Below, piece after piece: positions 45,377 to 55,470 of a DNA stretch of 64,000 nt. The stretch covers positions 248,001 to 312,000 of the forward strand of contig JABUMY010000001.1 in assembly GCA_013327885.1 (NCBI GenBank), in the 5' to 3' direction. Below the pieces are notes generated by a model. It was not told where the DNA came from, did no database searches, and worked only from the letters and a program-made list of their open reading frames with translations. Each line of letters begins with the position of its first letter. Within the stretch, counting starts at the first letter, position 1. Origin of the DNA: Flavisolibacter longurius. Its GTDB lineage: Bacteria; Bacteroidota; Bacteroidia; Chitinophagales; Chitinophagaceae. A program made the position numbers and the translations under genes.

Positions 45377-46432
45377 ATGCAAGTTTCAGACACAGACACA
45401 ACCGGCAAAGGAAAGTCCGATATTATTTCCCATTCAATGATGCAACAGGAAAGCAGTAAGACAAGCAGTGCCATCTGTACGCTGTTTGAAGGTAGTTATC
45501 ATTTTGGCCTGGCTGCCCTAGCTAACTCGCTGTATGCGCAGGGATTTACAGGCGATATCTATGCAGGCTATAGGGGGGGCTTACCACCCTGGGCTGCCAA
45601 AGCACAGGCCAATGAAACGTTGTTGTGGAAGGGAGCAGTTACCCTGCCTGTTAATAAAGACCTCACCATTCATTTTCTCCCACTGCAAACAGATTACCAT
45701 CTTACCAATTACAAGCCTGACTTTATGCTGGAATTGTGGGATGGGCCTGCAAGCGGTGTAGCGCAATTATTTTATTTGGATCCAGATATTATTGTTGATA
45801 CCTGTTGGAGTTTTTTTTCGGAGTGGGCTGGCTTTGGGGTTGCTGTTTGTGAAGATGTAAACTCTCCCCTGCCGGTCAATCATCCGCGCCGCAAGGCCTG
45901 GCGAAAGTATTTTTCGGATCATGGAATTGATTTGCATTTTAAAGAAGCCACTTATGCCAATGGCGGATTTGTTGGTGTGAAAGTTGAAGACAAGGGCTTT
46001 CTGAAGACTTGGAAACTGATCCAGGAGAAAATGGCCATGGAAATAGGCGGTTTAGGTGTATCACAATTTGAGAATGCAGTATCAAAATCAAAAGTGAATT
46101 CACAACCTCATTACTACTTTAGCAAAACTGACCAAGACGCTTTAAATGCAGCGATCGAAGCCTGGGATGGGATTACCAGTTTTGTGGGGAAAGAAGGCAT
46201 GGGCTTTGTAGCAGGGGCCGCTCTGCTGCCGCATGCCATTGGGAAATCAAAACCATGGAACCGCAACGCCTTGAACATGGCTTTCCAGGGTAATCCTCCA
46301 AGACGGATCGATCACTGTTACTGGCAGAATGTAAAAGGACCAATTGTTCTTTATCCGTCACTCTATCATACCCGCAAGCAAACGGCGCATAAAATTGCGG
46401 CACTGATCGGGCGGTTTTACAAACGGTCGTAA
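45377..46432 (+). CDS. Putative GT-A type glycosyltransferase, unknown family
   Basis: 351 residues from ATG 45377; in-frame TTG at 45332 and ATG at 45437 are alternatives. CTLFEGSYHFGLAALANSLY near the N-terminus and QLFYLDPDIIVD near the middle (a DxD-like site with LDPD), then ATYANGGFVGVK. These resemble GT8-like sugar-nucleotide transferases that act from the cytoplasm, but no family is firmly recognised. Placement among glycosyltransferases supports the role. Confidence 0.6.
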   Translation: MQVSDTDTTGKGKSDIISHSMMQQESSKTSSAICTLFEGSYHFGLAALANSLYAQGFTGDIYAGYRGGLPPWAAKAQANETLLWKGAVTLPVNKDLTIHFLPLQTDYHLTNYKPDFMLELWDGPASGVAQLFYLDPDIIVDTCWSFFSEWAGFGVAVCEDVNSPLPVNHPRRKAWRKYFSDHGIDLHFKEATYANGGFVGVKVEDKGFLKTWKLIQEKMAMEIGGLGVSQFENAVSKSKVNSQPHYYFSKTDQDALNAAIEAWDGITSFVGKEGMGFVAGAALLPHAIGKSKPWNRNALNMAFQGNPPRRIDHCYWQNVKGPIVLYPSLYHTRKQTAHKIAALIGRFYKRS

Positions 46433-46612
46433 CCGCACAAATCCGGTCTGAACAATCTATCGTTTTAGCCAAATACAAAACGGCTAAATTCATTAAAATA
46501 ATTGTCCCGATTTGTATCTTCAATTTGATTAAAACATACCATAAACGCGTTTAATATTTCTTTTTTCGTTTGCCCTTTCACCGATTAAACCAAACGATTG
46601 CTTGTATAACTT

Positions 46613-47590
46613 ATGAAACTGTTTTTTGCTGATAGTAGCGACTTCATATTTTCTTACCCGGAAACACCCATTCTTACCCTTGTGAAACAAGCCATCCTGG
46701 ATAGTGGCCAGGCAGAAGAAGTGTCAAGTCCGGATAAAGCAGACGCCATCATTATTCAGGAGAGTAACGAATACAAGGATCATCGTTACGTCAATAAATT
46801 ATTAGCCGATCGGTTTGTCAGTAATTATATCGATAAGATTTTTACAATCAGTGAAGATGACAGTGCAACCGGTGTGTTCAGGGGGCTGTATGCGTCTATT
46901 CCCAAAAGGCGGTTCGACAAGCGTTTTCACAGGGCTGTTCCCTATATCCGTTTTGCAAATGAATATGTTTTTACTAACCAACAAAAGGGAAAAGCAGAGT
47001 ACCTGGCAGGATGGTTTGGGAATATAAAATCTAACCCTATTCGAAAGCAGTTGGTAGAGAAATGGGAAAGCGATCCCTCCTTTTCCATTAAACATACACA
47101 TAGCTGGTACAATCACAGGGACGACGAAAAAAAGGCCTATGTTGCGCTGGTGTTAAGCGCAAAATTTTCCTTGTGTCCGGCCGGTTGGGCACCACCAAGC
47201 CCAAGAATCTATGAAAGTATGGCCCTGGGAAGATGCCCGGTCATTATTTCAGATGATTTTGTGAGACCGCAAGGACCTCTCTGGGATGAATTTGCGCTTT
47301 TTTATCCGGAAAACTGCGTAACAAAGATTGATGTTTTTTTGCAGAAGCATGAAAGCCGATTTCAGCAACTCGGCCAAAAGGCAAAAGAAAACTGGGACTG
47401 TTTTTTTGCGGGTGATTTAATACAGTATTATTATGCTGAAACATTGCTTTCCCTTATTCAAAACACTCAGGGATATACCAAAAAACAGGAAATAGAAAGA
47501 TGGAAGTCTTTTAATACCAAATGGAGTAATCATTGGACAATTTCCCAACGTTTACTAAATAAATGCAAGCTCATTTTGACTAGTCGATAA
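46613..47590 (+). CDS. Exostosin-like (GT47) glycosyltransferase
   Basis: 325 residues. The donor-binding region LVLSAKFSLCPAGWAPPSPRIYESMALGRCPVIISDD (about 180-216) parallels the exostosin pattern of the gene at 31869. The N-terminal half shows ADAIIIQESNEY. No membrane segments. A hairpin follows its stop codon. It starts the AT-richer part of the locus. Confidence 0.72.
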   Translation: MKLFFADSSDFIFSYPETPILTLVKQAILDSGQAEEVSSPDKADAIIIQESNEYKDHRYVNKLLADRFVSNYIDKIFTISEDDSATGVFRGLYASIPKRRFDKRFHRAVPYIRFANEYVFTNQQKGKAEYLAGWFGNIKSNPIRKQLVEKWESDPSFSIKHTHSWYNHRDDEKKAYVALVLSAKFSLCPAGWAPPSPRIYESMALGRCPVIISDDFVRPQGPLWDEFALFYPENCVTKIDVFLQKHESRFQQLGQKAKENWDCFFAGDLIQYYYAETLLSLIQNTQGYTKKQEIERWKSFNTKWSNHWTISQRLLNKCKLILTSR

Positions 47591-47605
47591 TATTCCTCTA
47601 TTGTT

Positions 47606-47627
47606 GTCTACTTTTTTTTAAGTAGAC
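47606..47627. repeat. Perfect 8-bp hairpin after GT47-like gene
   Basis: GTCTACTT (47606-47613) pairs with AAGTAGAC (47620-47627) around a T6 loop. No T tract follows, so termination is uncertain. Confidence 0.4.
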
Positions 47628-47711
47628 GTAAAAATTCAGTATTGTAGTAAACAACTTATCGTTTGCTTTTTTGATTGCGAAGCTTATCGTTCTTATTTGA
47701 TAGAAAATTCT

Positions 47712-48860
47712 ATGAAAATTATTTTCTTATGTGGTTCATTAGAGCCGGGACATGATGGAGTAGGCGATTACACTCGCAGGCTAGCAGCAGAATTAATAGC
47801 TCAAGGGCATGACGTTAGAATTGTTGCGATAGCTGATAAACATGTACAGAAGACAACAAGAGAATCGCAAATTGAAAATGATATTTCTATAAATGTTGTT
47901 CGAATTCCGATTTTTCTTTCTTATGCGAGCAGACTTCCGGTCGTGAAAAAACTGATTGCTATAGAAAAACCTGATTGGTTAAGCCTTCAGTTCGTTATCT
48001 TCTCGTATCATCCCAAGGGAATTCCAATTGGTTTGCGCAAATTTTTATTTGAAATTGGAAAAAAGCAGAGATGGCATATTATGTTCCATGAACTGTGGCT
48101 TGGAATGGAGCAGAATACCACACTTAAACATAAATTATGGGGCGCTATTCAATTAAAACTTGTTAAGTCAATTATTTCAAAGCTTAAGCCTCAGGTTGTA
48201 CATACACAAGCCAAAGTCTACCAATATCGTCTGTTAAAGTTGGGACTTACGCCGAAGTTGCTGCCTTTGTTTCCAAATATTTCAGTGAACAACAATTCCG
48301 ATAAGAATTTTGTGCAAGAGCATGCAAATCATGAAAAAAGATTGTCCCTGATTATGTTTGGAACCATTCATCCCGGAGGTGCGGTTAAAGAGTTTGTAGA
48401 AGATCTGAATCGTTATGGTCAGGATTCAGGTGTTCCGATTCGGTTGACGGTTGTAGGCCGTACGGGCAAAGAAGAACGGAATTGGGTTGAAGCCTGCACT
48501 GCCACCGGAATAGAGGTGATTGTTAAAGGAGAACAGCCTGGGGAAGTGGTTTCAGATCTCATGCAGCTTTCAGATATCGGCATTACAACCTATCCGGTAT
48601 CGCTTATTGACAAAAGTGGTACCGTGGCAGCAATGTTAGCCCATGGTTTACCTGTTGTAAGTGTTTCAAAGCCATGGAAGCCAAGATGGAATATCATTCC
48701 AACTTTAATGAATGTTATAGAATATAAACCAGGCAACTTGCATGCTTGCTTCCAATATAAAAAACAAAGACATACCCCAGATATACTGAAAAGCACAGCC
48801 AAACAAATGATGATGGACTTAGAACTTACTGTTGAAGCTGATAATATTTACACAGCATGA
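47712..48860 (+). CDS. Glycosyltransferase family 4
   Basis: 382 residues from ATG 47712; in-frame TTG at 47697 is less likely. GT-B fold: MKIIFLCGSLEPGHDGVGDYT with a donor/acceptor Gly loop, then LIMFGTIHPGG (about 215) and a later SGTVAAMLAHGLPVVS segment (about 303-318). Visibly AT-rich codon use. The stop codon overlaps the next start in ATGA fashion, so it is translationally coupled to the GT2 gene. Confidence 0.85.
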   Translation: MKIIFLCGSLEPGHDGVGDYTRRLAAELIAQGHDVRIVAIADKHVQKTTRESQIENDISINVVRIPIFLSYASRLPVVKKLIAIEKPDWLSLQFVIFSYHPKGIPIGLRKFLFEIGKKQRWHIMFHELWLGMEQNTTLKHKLWGAIQLKLVKSIISKLKPQVVHTQAKVYQYRLLKLGLTPKLLPLFPNISVNNNSDKNFVQEHANHEKRLSLIMFGTIHPGGAVKEFVEDLNRYGQDSGVPIRLTVVGRTGKEERNWVEACTATGIEVIVKGEQPGEVVSDLMQLSDIGITTYPVSLIDKSGTVAAMLAHGLPVVSVSKPWKPRWNIIPTLMNVIEYKPGNLHACFQYKKQRHTPDILKSTAKQMMMDLELTVEADNIYTA

Positions 48861-49864
48861 AAAAACAAATTTCCGTTTGCATACCTACTTATAATCAGGC
48901 CCATTACCTGAAAAAGGCAGTATTAAGCGCTTTTAATCAAACCTTGAAGCCATTTGAGATTATTGTTTCAAATGATTGCAGTACGGATAATACAACAGAA
49001 GTGCTTACGGCGTTAGCAGCAGAAGTTCCTATATTAAAAGTTATCCATCAATCAACAAATGTTGGAATCGCAACAAATACAGATCAATGTTTGCGGAGTG
49101 CCACGGGAGAATACGTTGTTCGATTGGATTCAGATGATTATTTGCTAACTGATTATATTAAGGTGGTTTCCTCTTACTTAGATAAATTCCCGGAAGCAGG
49201 TTATGCACATGCAGCCGTTCAGGAAATTGATGCAGACGACAACCCTACAAGAGTCAGAAGACTTTTTCGCAAGCCAGGATTTTGTTCAGGAGATGAGGCT
49301 TTGCGGGCAGCAATTTACGGTTATAAGGTGGCAGCAAACATCATAATGTTCCGACGGGAAGCATTAGTGAAAGTTCAATACTTAAAAGGATGTCCTGATT
49401 TTGGTGAGGATTATTATATGACGGCCGCCATATCCGCTGCTGGTTATGGTAATGTATATATAGATCAAATTCTTTGCTGTTATCGGGTGTGGGTAGACGG
49501 AAAGAAAGTTAGGTTGCGCAGAAAGTTTAATGAGATTACGGGTTTGCGGAAAGTATTTGAAGATGTTCTTACCCCCGCTTTCATAAGCAGAAATTGGGAT
49601 TTGAAAAAATTAGAGCGCCAAAGGGCCAATTTTGCAGCTTCGCATGCCAGTTGTTTAGCTATGGACGTTTACTCGAAGGAGGAAAAACTTACATTGGCTA
49701 AAGCTGTTGCCGGTCTTTCGTCTGCACCGAAAGCAAAATACGTAACCTGGATGTACTTAAACAATTGTGGTAGTCTATTAAAAATTGTAAATACATTCCA
49801 AGGAACAGCAAAATCAATCATAAAGAAAACACTCACAAGTACTGTGTATAGAAAAAGCAGTTAG
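48857..49864 (+). CDS. Glycosyltransferase family 2
   Basis: 335 residues. GT-A core: ISVCIPTYNQAHYLKKAVLS (about 4-23), IIVSNDCSTDNTTEVL (about 34-49), RLDSDDYL (about 93-100). The domain ends near residue 215. Four-base overlap with the GT4 gene before it. Confidence 0.9.
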   Translation: MKKQISVCIPTYNQAHYLKKAVLSAFNQTLKPFEIIVSNDCSTDNTTEVLTALAAEVPILKVIHQSTNVGIATNTDQCLRSATGEYVVRLDSDDYLLTDYIKVVSSYLDKFPEAGYAHAAVQEIDADDNPTRVRRLFRKPGFCSGDEALRAAIYGYKVAANIIMFRREALVKVQYLKGCPDFGEDYYMTAAISAAGYGNVYIDQILCCYRVWVDGKKVRLRRKFNEITGLRKVFEDVLTPAFISRNWDLKKLERQRANFAASHASCLAMDVYSKEEKLTLAKAVAGLSSAPKAKYVTWMYLNNCGSLLKIVNTFQGTAKSIIKKTLTSTVYRKSS

Positions 49865-49930
49865 CATTGCAATTGTTGTAACAAGAAAGGATTTGCCAGT
49901 TGATTGTTAAGTTTTTCTTTCAAGTAGTTT

Positions 49931-51235
49931 ATGAAAATTATTGTTTCCCATCCGACAGGTAATGCGAATGTAAGGGCTGTCGCCAGAGAGCTTGCTAATG
50001 CAGGTATGTTAACGGAGTTTGTTACCTCAATAGCAACATTTCCCGGTTCCCTATTGGAGCGGTTAAGTCATTTAAAACCATTTTCTGAGTTACAGCGTCG
50101 CAGTTTTGATCCGCTCCTCTCTTCTGCCACAAAAATGTTTCCAGCAAAAGAAGTAGGGCGACTGTTAGCGAAAAAGGCAGGACTTAATGGGCTCACAGCA
50201 CATGAAAAAGGTATATTCAGTACTGATGCTGTTTACCGTGACCTGGATCATCGAGTGATGAAAAGATTGCGTTCGGGAAGGTTGAAAGGACTGGATGCAG
50301 TTTATGCATATGAGGATGGCGCCCTTCAAACATTTCAGGAAGCAAAAAAACTTGGACTGAAATGTATCTACGATTTGCCGATTGCCTACTGGCAAACCTT
50401 ACGTAATTTATTGCAGGAAGAAGCTGAAAGAATGCCCGCATGGAAGACGACGCTGGGTGGAGGAGTAAAAGATTCAAACGAAAAACTGGATAGGAAAACC
50501 CGAGAACTTGAGCTGGCAGATGTTGTAATAGGTCCAGGGCAGTTTGTGATTGATTCTTTACCGCAGTGGGCGGGACACAAAAAGGTTATAATGTCTGCTT
50601 TTGGATCTCCTGAAAAAAAAATAACACCTATTTCTGCTAAGGAGGACCATACAACTTCTCAGCGTGAACGACCTTTACGTATTTTATTTGTGGGATCAAT
50701 GAGCCAGCGAAAAGGTTTGGGTGATCTTATGGAGGGGATGCGTCTAGTAAAGAGCAAAAAGGTTGAGTTGGTGGTTATGGGTTCTTTATTGGACTCAATG
50801 CATTTCTATAAAAGTCAATTTCCCACATTTATTTATGAGCCAGGCCGCTCACACGAACAAGTGTTGAAGCTGATGCGAACTTGTGATGTTCTCTGCCTGC
50901 CCTCCATTGTTGAAGGGAGAGCACTGGTGATGCAGGAAGCCATGAGCCAGGGACTACCGTTGATAATAACGCCCAATACTGGCGGTGCAGACCTCATTAA
51001 AGAAGGCGAAACTGGCTTTCTTGTCCCTATAAGAAGCCCGGAAAGAATTGCAGAAAAAATTGATTGGTTTGCTTCAAATCGTAATAGAATCGGTGAAATG
51101 GGGTTAGCGGCAATTGAACATGCTTCTGAATACACCTGGAGAAAATATGCACTAACAATTTTGAGAGAACTAACTGCTTTTTTTGACGAGGCTTCTTTTG
51201 GCGAAAAGAGCACTCTACAAACTTACAATTTATAA
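49931..51235 (+). CDS. Glycosyltransferase family 4
   Basis: 434 residues. GT-B fold with N-terminal MKIIVSHPTGNANVRAVARELA, ILFVGSMSQRKG (about 254) and the donor-site segment LCLPSIVEGRALVMQEAMSQGLPLIITPNTGG (about 320-351) with the E-x7-E pair. A short gap of 10 bases to the polymerase gene. Confidence 0.9.
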   Translation: MKIIVSHPTGNANVRAVARELANAGMLTEFVTSIATFPGSLLERLSHLKPFSELQRRSFDPLLSSATKMFPAKEVGRLLAKKAGLNGLTAHEKGIFSTDAVYRDLDHRVMKRLRSGRLKGLDAVYAYEDGALQTFQEAKKLGLKCIYDLPIAYWQTLRNLLQEEAERMPAWKTTLGGGVKDSNEKLDRKTRELELADVVIGPGQFVIDSLPQWAGHKKVIMSAFGSPEKKITPISAKEDHTTSQRERPLRILFVGSMSQRKGLGDLMEGMRLVKSKKVELVVMGSLLDSMHFYKSQFPTFIYEPGRSHEQVLKLMRTCDVLCLPSIVEGRALVMQEAMSQGLPLIITPNTGGADLIKEGETGFLVPIRSPERIAEKIDWFASNRNRIGEMGLAAIEHASEYTWRKYALTILRELTAFFDEASFGEKSTLQTYNL

Positions 51236-51245
51236 GGACCCGATA

Positions 51246-52547
51246 ATGAATAATGCAGTTGCAAACAGCAATTTGAAAAAGGGGATTTGGCTTTACTTTT
51301 TGCTCCTCATCTTTGAGGGAGCACTCCGAAAATGGTTCTTGCCCGGGCTATCAACAGCTCTTTTAATTGTCAGAGACCCAGTTGCCGCTTGGATTATTTT
51401 TATGGCACTCAAAAGAGGTTTGCTCAATTTTAATTTCTTTGCTTTTGCAATGATTTTAGTTTGTGCCGTTTCTTTTTTTACAACACTACTTTTGGGGCAT
51501 GGCAACTTGCCGGTGGCAGTTTTTGGAGCCAGAATTTTCATCTTACAATTCCCCTTGTTGTTTGTTATTGGAAGAATATTCGATAGGGAAGACGTATTGA
51601 AAATCGGCAAATTTTTACTGTACTTACTGCCTTTCATGACCATTCTGATTGCAATGCAGTTCTATAGCCCTCAGTCTGCATGGGTAAACCGCGGTGTTGG
51701 AGGCGATACAGAAGGAGCTGGCTTTAGTGGGGCTTTAGGGTATTTCCGACCACCGGGAACATTTTCCTTTACTAATGGCCTAGCACAGTTTTATGGGTTC
51801 GTTGCACCGTTTATTTTTTATTTCTGGTTGAAACGAAGTAACATAAATAAGTTATTATTGATCATCGCCACAGTAGCATTGCTTGCAGCCATCCCATTAT
51901 CTATCAGCCGTACAATGCTTTTTTCCATCGCTGTTGTTCTTTTGTTTACCATGATAGCAAGCCTTTACCAGCCTCGATATTTGCGAGGAATGATCATGAC
52001 AGGGATTTGCGGTATGATTGCTCTGGCATTTTTAAGCATGACGCCTTTTTTTCAAACTGCGACAGAAGCGTTCACCGAAAGGTTCACTTCGGCCAATGAG
52101 ACAGAGGGCGGCCTCGAAGGTGTACTTGGTGACCGTTATTTAGGAGGTATGTTAGGAGCTTTAGCGTATAACCCTGTAAGCAATTCTTTTTTTGGACAAG
52201 GTCTTGGAATGGGAACCAATGTGGGCGCCATGTTGATGAAAGGGCGTATGGCCTTTCTTATTTCGGAAGGCGAATGGGGACGCTTGATTGGTGAAATGGG
52301 GCCATTATTAGGGGTTTTGACCATTTTAATACGTCTTGCTTTAAGCGCAACGCTAACCCTCAAAGCATTTCGAAGGCTTTCTTCCGGGGATATCTTGCCA
52401 TGGTTATTGGTAAGTTTTGCTTTGTTGAACATTCCGCAAGGACAATGGTCTCAGCCTACAAACCTTGGCTTCACAGTTTTATCGGCGGGGCTTGTTTTAG
52501 CCTCAATGAATACAGGCCGTCAAATTAGCGGGACGCCAAAACCATAA
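51246..52547 (+). CDS. Wzy-like polysaccharide polymerase / O-antigen ligase family protein
   Basis: 433 residues from ATG 51246; an in-frame start at 51183 lies within the preceding gene. About ten hydrophobic segments with a long periplasmic loop (about 275-345) containing ETEGGLEGVLGDRYLGG, as in Wzy and WaaL proteins. It would link repeat units in the periplasm. Sequence does not separate polymerase from ligase, but gene context with Wzx, Wza and Wzc favours polymerase. Part of the AT-rich segment. Confidence 0.75.
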   Translation: MNNAVANSNLKKGIWLYFLLLIFEGALRKWFLPGLSTALLIVRDPVAAWIIFMALKRGLLNFNFFAFAMILVCAVSFFTTLLLGHGNLPVAVFGARIFILQFPLLFVIGRIFDREDVLKIGKFLLYLLPFMTILIAMQFYSPQSAWVNRGVGGDTEGAGFSGALGYFRPPGTFSFTNGLAQFYGFVAPFIFYFWLKRSNINKLLLIIATVALLAAIPLSISRTMLFSIAVVLLFTMIASLYQPRYLRGMIMTGICGMIALAFLSMTPFFQTATEAFTERFTSANETEGGLEGVLGDRYLGGMLGALAYNPVSNSFFGQGLGMGTNVGAMLMKGRMAFLISEGEWGRLIGEMGPLLGVLTILIRLALSATLTLKAFRRLSSGDILPWLLVSFALLNIPQGQWSQPTNLGFTVLSAGLVLASMNTGRQISGTPKP

Positions 52548-52557
52548 ACGTACCTAC

Positions 52558-53757
52558 TTGGAAATCTTTTTTATTACCCACCCACATTTCAATAAACACC
52601 AAAGCATGCCGCGTTTTGCGTCCATGCTTATTGAGGGCATGCAAAAGCGTGGACACAAGGTTCATGTTTATTATCCAAAGCCTTACTTTTTTAAACTGCC
52701 CCTTTCTGCAGGCTTAAAAAAATGGCTTGGCTATATTGATCAATACGCCATCTTCCCTGTGCAACTGCAAAAAAACTTGCGACGGAACAAACAGGCGCTA
52801 CTGGTGTTTACCGACCAGGCATTGGGACCTTGGGTACCCTTGGCCAAAAGACGACCACATGTGATTCATTGCCATGATTTTTTAGCGCAGCAGTCGGCGT
52901 TGGGAGAAATCGTAGAGAATCCAACCGGTGTGACAGGCAAATGGTACCAATCCTATATTCGACGGGGATATAGGCAAGGCGAAAATTTTATCGCCGTGTC
53001 CGAAAAAACCCGCAGCGATCTACACCGCTTTCTGGACCGAAAACCCGCTATCTCGGAAGTGATCTATAATGGGTTGAATCAAAATTTCGAGCCTCTTGAT
53101 AAGGCAATTGCCAAAAAGCAACTGAGTAAGGACACGGGCCTTTCACTGGAGAAAGGGTTTCTCTTGCATGTTGGCGGCAACCAGTGGTATAAAAACAGGG
53201 CAGGCGTTGTTGGCTTGTATTCGGAATGGCGGAAACTTTCTAAGCAGGAACTGCCATTGCTCCTGGTAGGTTTGCCACCCAACGAAAATATTAAAGGTGC
53301 GGTGGCGCAATCACCGTATCAAGAAGATATCCATTTTATAACCGGCGCCAAAGATGAGGTTATCCGAACGGCTTACGCCGGAGCGTCTCTGCTCATTTTT
53401 CCTTCTCTGGCAGAAGGCTTTGGCTGGCCGATTGCCGAAGCCATGGCTTCGGGCTGCCCGGTACTGACAACAGCGGAAGCACCGATGAAAGAAGTTGCAG
53501 GGCAAGCGGGTTTCCTGCTACGACGGATGCCAACGAACAGCGAAGAAAAGAAAGGCTGGTTGCAGGAAGGAGCAAAACTGATTGAGCAGGTTGTAAGCCT
53601 TACTGAGAATGAATTAAGGAATGTCATCGATGCCGGGATTGAAAATGCGAAGCGGTTCAATACGGAAAAAGCTATCGATAAAATAGAAGCCATTTATAAG
53701 ACTGTACTGAAAAATTACGTGATGAAGACTAAACCGACGGAGAATGAGCGCAATTAA
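52558..53757 (+). CDS. Glycosyltransferase family 4 (TTG start)
   Basis: 399 residues. The first ATG is at 52606, which would remove the first beta strand (EIFFITHPHF); the TTG at 52558, ten bases after the preceding stop, gives a complete GT-B N-terminus. Later motifs LLHVGGNQWYKNRAG (about 201-215) and the donor site FPSLAEGFGWPIAEAMASGCPVLT (about 281-304). Composition returns to the level of the rest of the locus. The stop codon lies 14 bases inside the next gene. Confidence 0.88.
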   Translation: MEIFFITHPHFNKHQSMPRFASMLIEGMQKRGHKVHVYYPKPYFFKLPLSAGLKKWLGYIDQYAIFPVQLQKNLRRNKQALLVFTDQALGPWVPLAKRRPHVIHCHDFLAQQSALGEIVENPTGVTGKWYQSYIRRGYRQGENFIAVSEKTRSDLHRFLDRKPAISEVIYNGLNQNFEPLDKAIAKKQLSKDTGLSLEKGFLLHVGGNQWYKNRAGVVGLYSEWRKLSKQELPLLLVGLPPNENIKGAVAQSPYQEDIHFITGAKDEVIRTAYAGASLLIFPSLAEGFGWPIAEAMASGCPVLTTAEAPMKEVAGQAGFLLRRMPTNSEEKKGWLQEGAKLIEQVVSLTENELRNVIDAGIENAKRFNTEKAIDKIEAIYKTVLKNYVMKTKPTENERN

Positions 53758-54985
53758 GATCCTGCATGTTATTGCCAGCTTAAACCCTGAACATGGAGGG
53801 CCTATGCAAGGACTGCGAAATTACCTGCCCGAGATCTATAACATGGGTTACAGGAATGAAGTAGTGTGCCTTGATGACCCGGCTGAACCATTTATTGGAA
53901 AAGACAGCTTTATTACACATGCACTTGGCCCCTGCCAGCGGCCATGGGCTTATGCCGGCAAGTTACTCCCCTGGTTAAAGAAGGAGCTGCCCCGTTTCCA
54001 GGCGGTGATGATCCACGGGCTTTGGTTGTACCATGGCTATGCAGTATTGAAAGCGGTAAAATGGCTGGAGAAACAAGGCGTTCAAAATGTTCCCAGGATT
54101 TTTGTTATGCCGCACGGCATGTTGGATCCTTATTTTCAAAACGCACCGGAACGCCGGTTGAAAGCGATCCGCAACAATATTTACTGGAAGTTTATAGAGA
54201 AAGACATTACCAACAACGCAACCGCTATGTTGTTCACCTGCCAGGAAGAGCTGCGGTTGGCTCGGCAAACGTTTCGTACCTACCGTCCAAAAAAAGAACT
54301 CAATATTGGCTATGGTATCGCCACACCCCCTGCCTTTCATGCGAACATGAAAGTGGCTTTCCTGGAGCATTGCCCGCCAACAGTAAAAGACCAACCTTTC
54401 CTCCTGTTTTTAAGTCGTGTTCACCAAAAGAAAGGAATTGATCTTTTGCTGAAAGCCTATGCCGCTATTTTACAGGCACAGGAGGCAAAAGGTACCGATG
54501 GCGCTACGCTGCCTTTTCTGCTCGTAGCAGGTCCGGGAATGGATACGCCGTATGGACAATCGCTAAATGAGTTGGTGACCAAACTGGGGCTGGAAGCGCA
54601 TGTATTTTTTCCCGGCATGTTGAGCGGGGATGCAAAGTGGGGCGCTTTTTACGCCTGTGAAGCTTTTGTTCTGCCCAGTCACCAGGAAAATTTTGGCATT
54701 GCCGTGGCAGAAGCCCTAGCTTGCAGCAAACCGGTTCTTATCTCCAACCAGGTGAATATCTGGCGGGAGATCAAGCAGGCTGGCGCTGGTTTTGTAGCAG
54801 AGAATACCCTTGCCGGCACAACATCTCTGGTTCGGAACTGGACGGAAATGTCGGCCGAGAAAAAGAAAAATGTCAGTGCCGCCGCCAGATTGTGTTTTGA
54901 ACGGAATTTTGATGTGGAAACGGCTGCCAAGCGAATGATGCAGCAGGTTCTGAAAAATATAGTGCAAAGACAGGAAACCGTATGA
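53744..54985 (+). CDS. Glycosyltransferase family 4
   Basis: 413 residues. GT-B fold: ILHVIASLNPEHGGPMQGLR (about 5-24), LLFLSRVHQKKGIDLL (about 223-238), VLPSHQENFGIAVAEALACSKPVLIS (about 308-333). The gene overlaps its upstream neighbour by 14 bases and the VanZ gene by 4 bases, a tightly coupled trio. Confidence 0.9.
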   Translation: MSAIKILHVIASLNPEHGGPMQGLRNYLPEIYNMGYRNEVVCLDDPAEPFIGKDSFITHALGPCQRPWAYAGKLLPWLKKELPRFQAVMIHGLWLYHGYAVLKAVKWLEKQGVQNVPRIFVMPHGMLDPYFQNAPERRLKAIRNNIYWKFIEKDITNNATAMLFTCQEELRLARQTFRTYRPKKELNIGYGIATPPAFHANMKVAFLEHCPPTVKDQPFLLFLSRVHQKKGIDLLLKAYAAILQAQEAKGTDGATLPFLLVAGPGMDTPYGQSLNELVTKLGLEAHVFFPGMLSGDAKWGAFYACEAFVLPSHQENFGIAVAEALACSKPVLISNQVNIWREIKQAGAGFVAENTLAGTTSLVRNWTEMSAEKKKNVSAAARLCFERNFDVETAAKRMMQQVLKNIVQRQETV

Positions 54986-55452
54986 TGAAAACGCTGAAAA
55001 TTGTGAGTGCTCTTGTTTATGTACTCCTGGTCTGTTATGTGGTTTTTTTTGCCCGGCGCCGGGAGGCCATGCAGGATACACGTCGGAGGGAATTGATCAA
55101 CGTTGTGCCTGTTGTTAACCAACTCAATACTTATAATGGATTGGCACCCCACGATGAAAAAGGAAAACGCAATTTTGTGCTGAACCTTGTGGGTAATATT
55201 GTTCTTTTTGTACCGCTGCCTTTTTTTCTTTTTTCCTTTGGCGTGAACAGCCGGAAAAAAATATTGCTGATTGCCCTGCTTGCCACGGGCGGGATTGAAA
55301 CAACGCAATTGTTTTTTCACATTGGTGTGCCTGATGTTGATGACGTGCTGCTGAACATGACGGGTGCCGCTTTGGGTATTCTGCTGCTGGAACTGGTTCC
55401 CATCCCTGTCCGTACCGTCTTTGCCGCCTCCACGCCAGCGATCACCAAATAA
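54982..55452 (+). CDS. VanZ family membrane protein
   Basis: 156 residues, about four membrane segments (about 5-22, 72-88, 93-112, 130-150). Motifs GNIVLFVPLPFF (about 70-81) and VPDVDDVLLNMTGAALG (about 117-133) match VanZ-like proteins. The original VanZ gives teicoplanin resistance; members in capsule loci have no settled role. The ATGA overlap with the GT4 gene suggests coupling. Confidence 0.82.
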   Translation: MMKTLKIVSALVYVLLVCYVVFFARRREAMQDTRRRELINVVPVVNQLNTYNGLAPHDEKGKRNFVLNLVGNIVLFVPLPFFLFSFGVNSRKKILLIALLATGGIETTQLFFHIGVPDVDDVLLNMTGAALGILLLELVPIPVRTVFAASTPAITK

Positions 55453-55457
55453 ATTTG
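55450..55457 (+). promoter_or_regulatory. Possible internal -7 box before acetyltransferase
   Basis: TAAATTTG matches TAnnTTTG, overlapping the VanZ stop codon, 13 bases before the next ATG. TTTG at 55420-55423 is 26 bases upstream, longer than the usual spacer. Confidence 0.35.
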
Positions 55458-55470
55458 CACTTCAGTTTAT

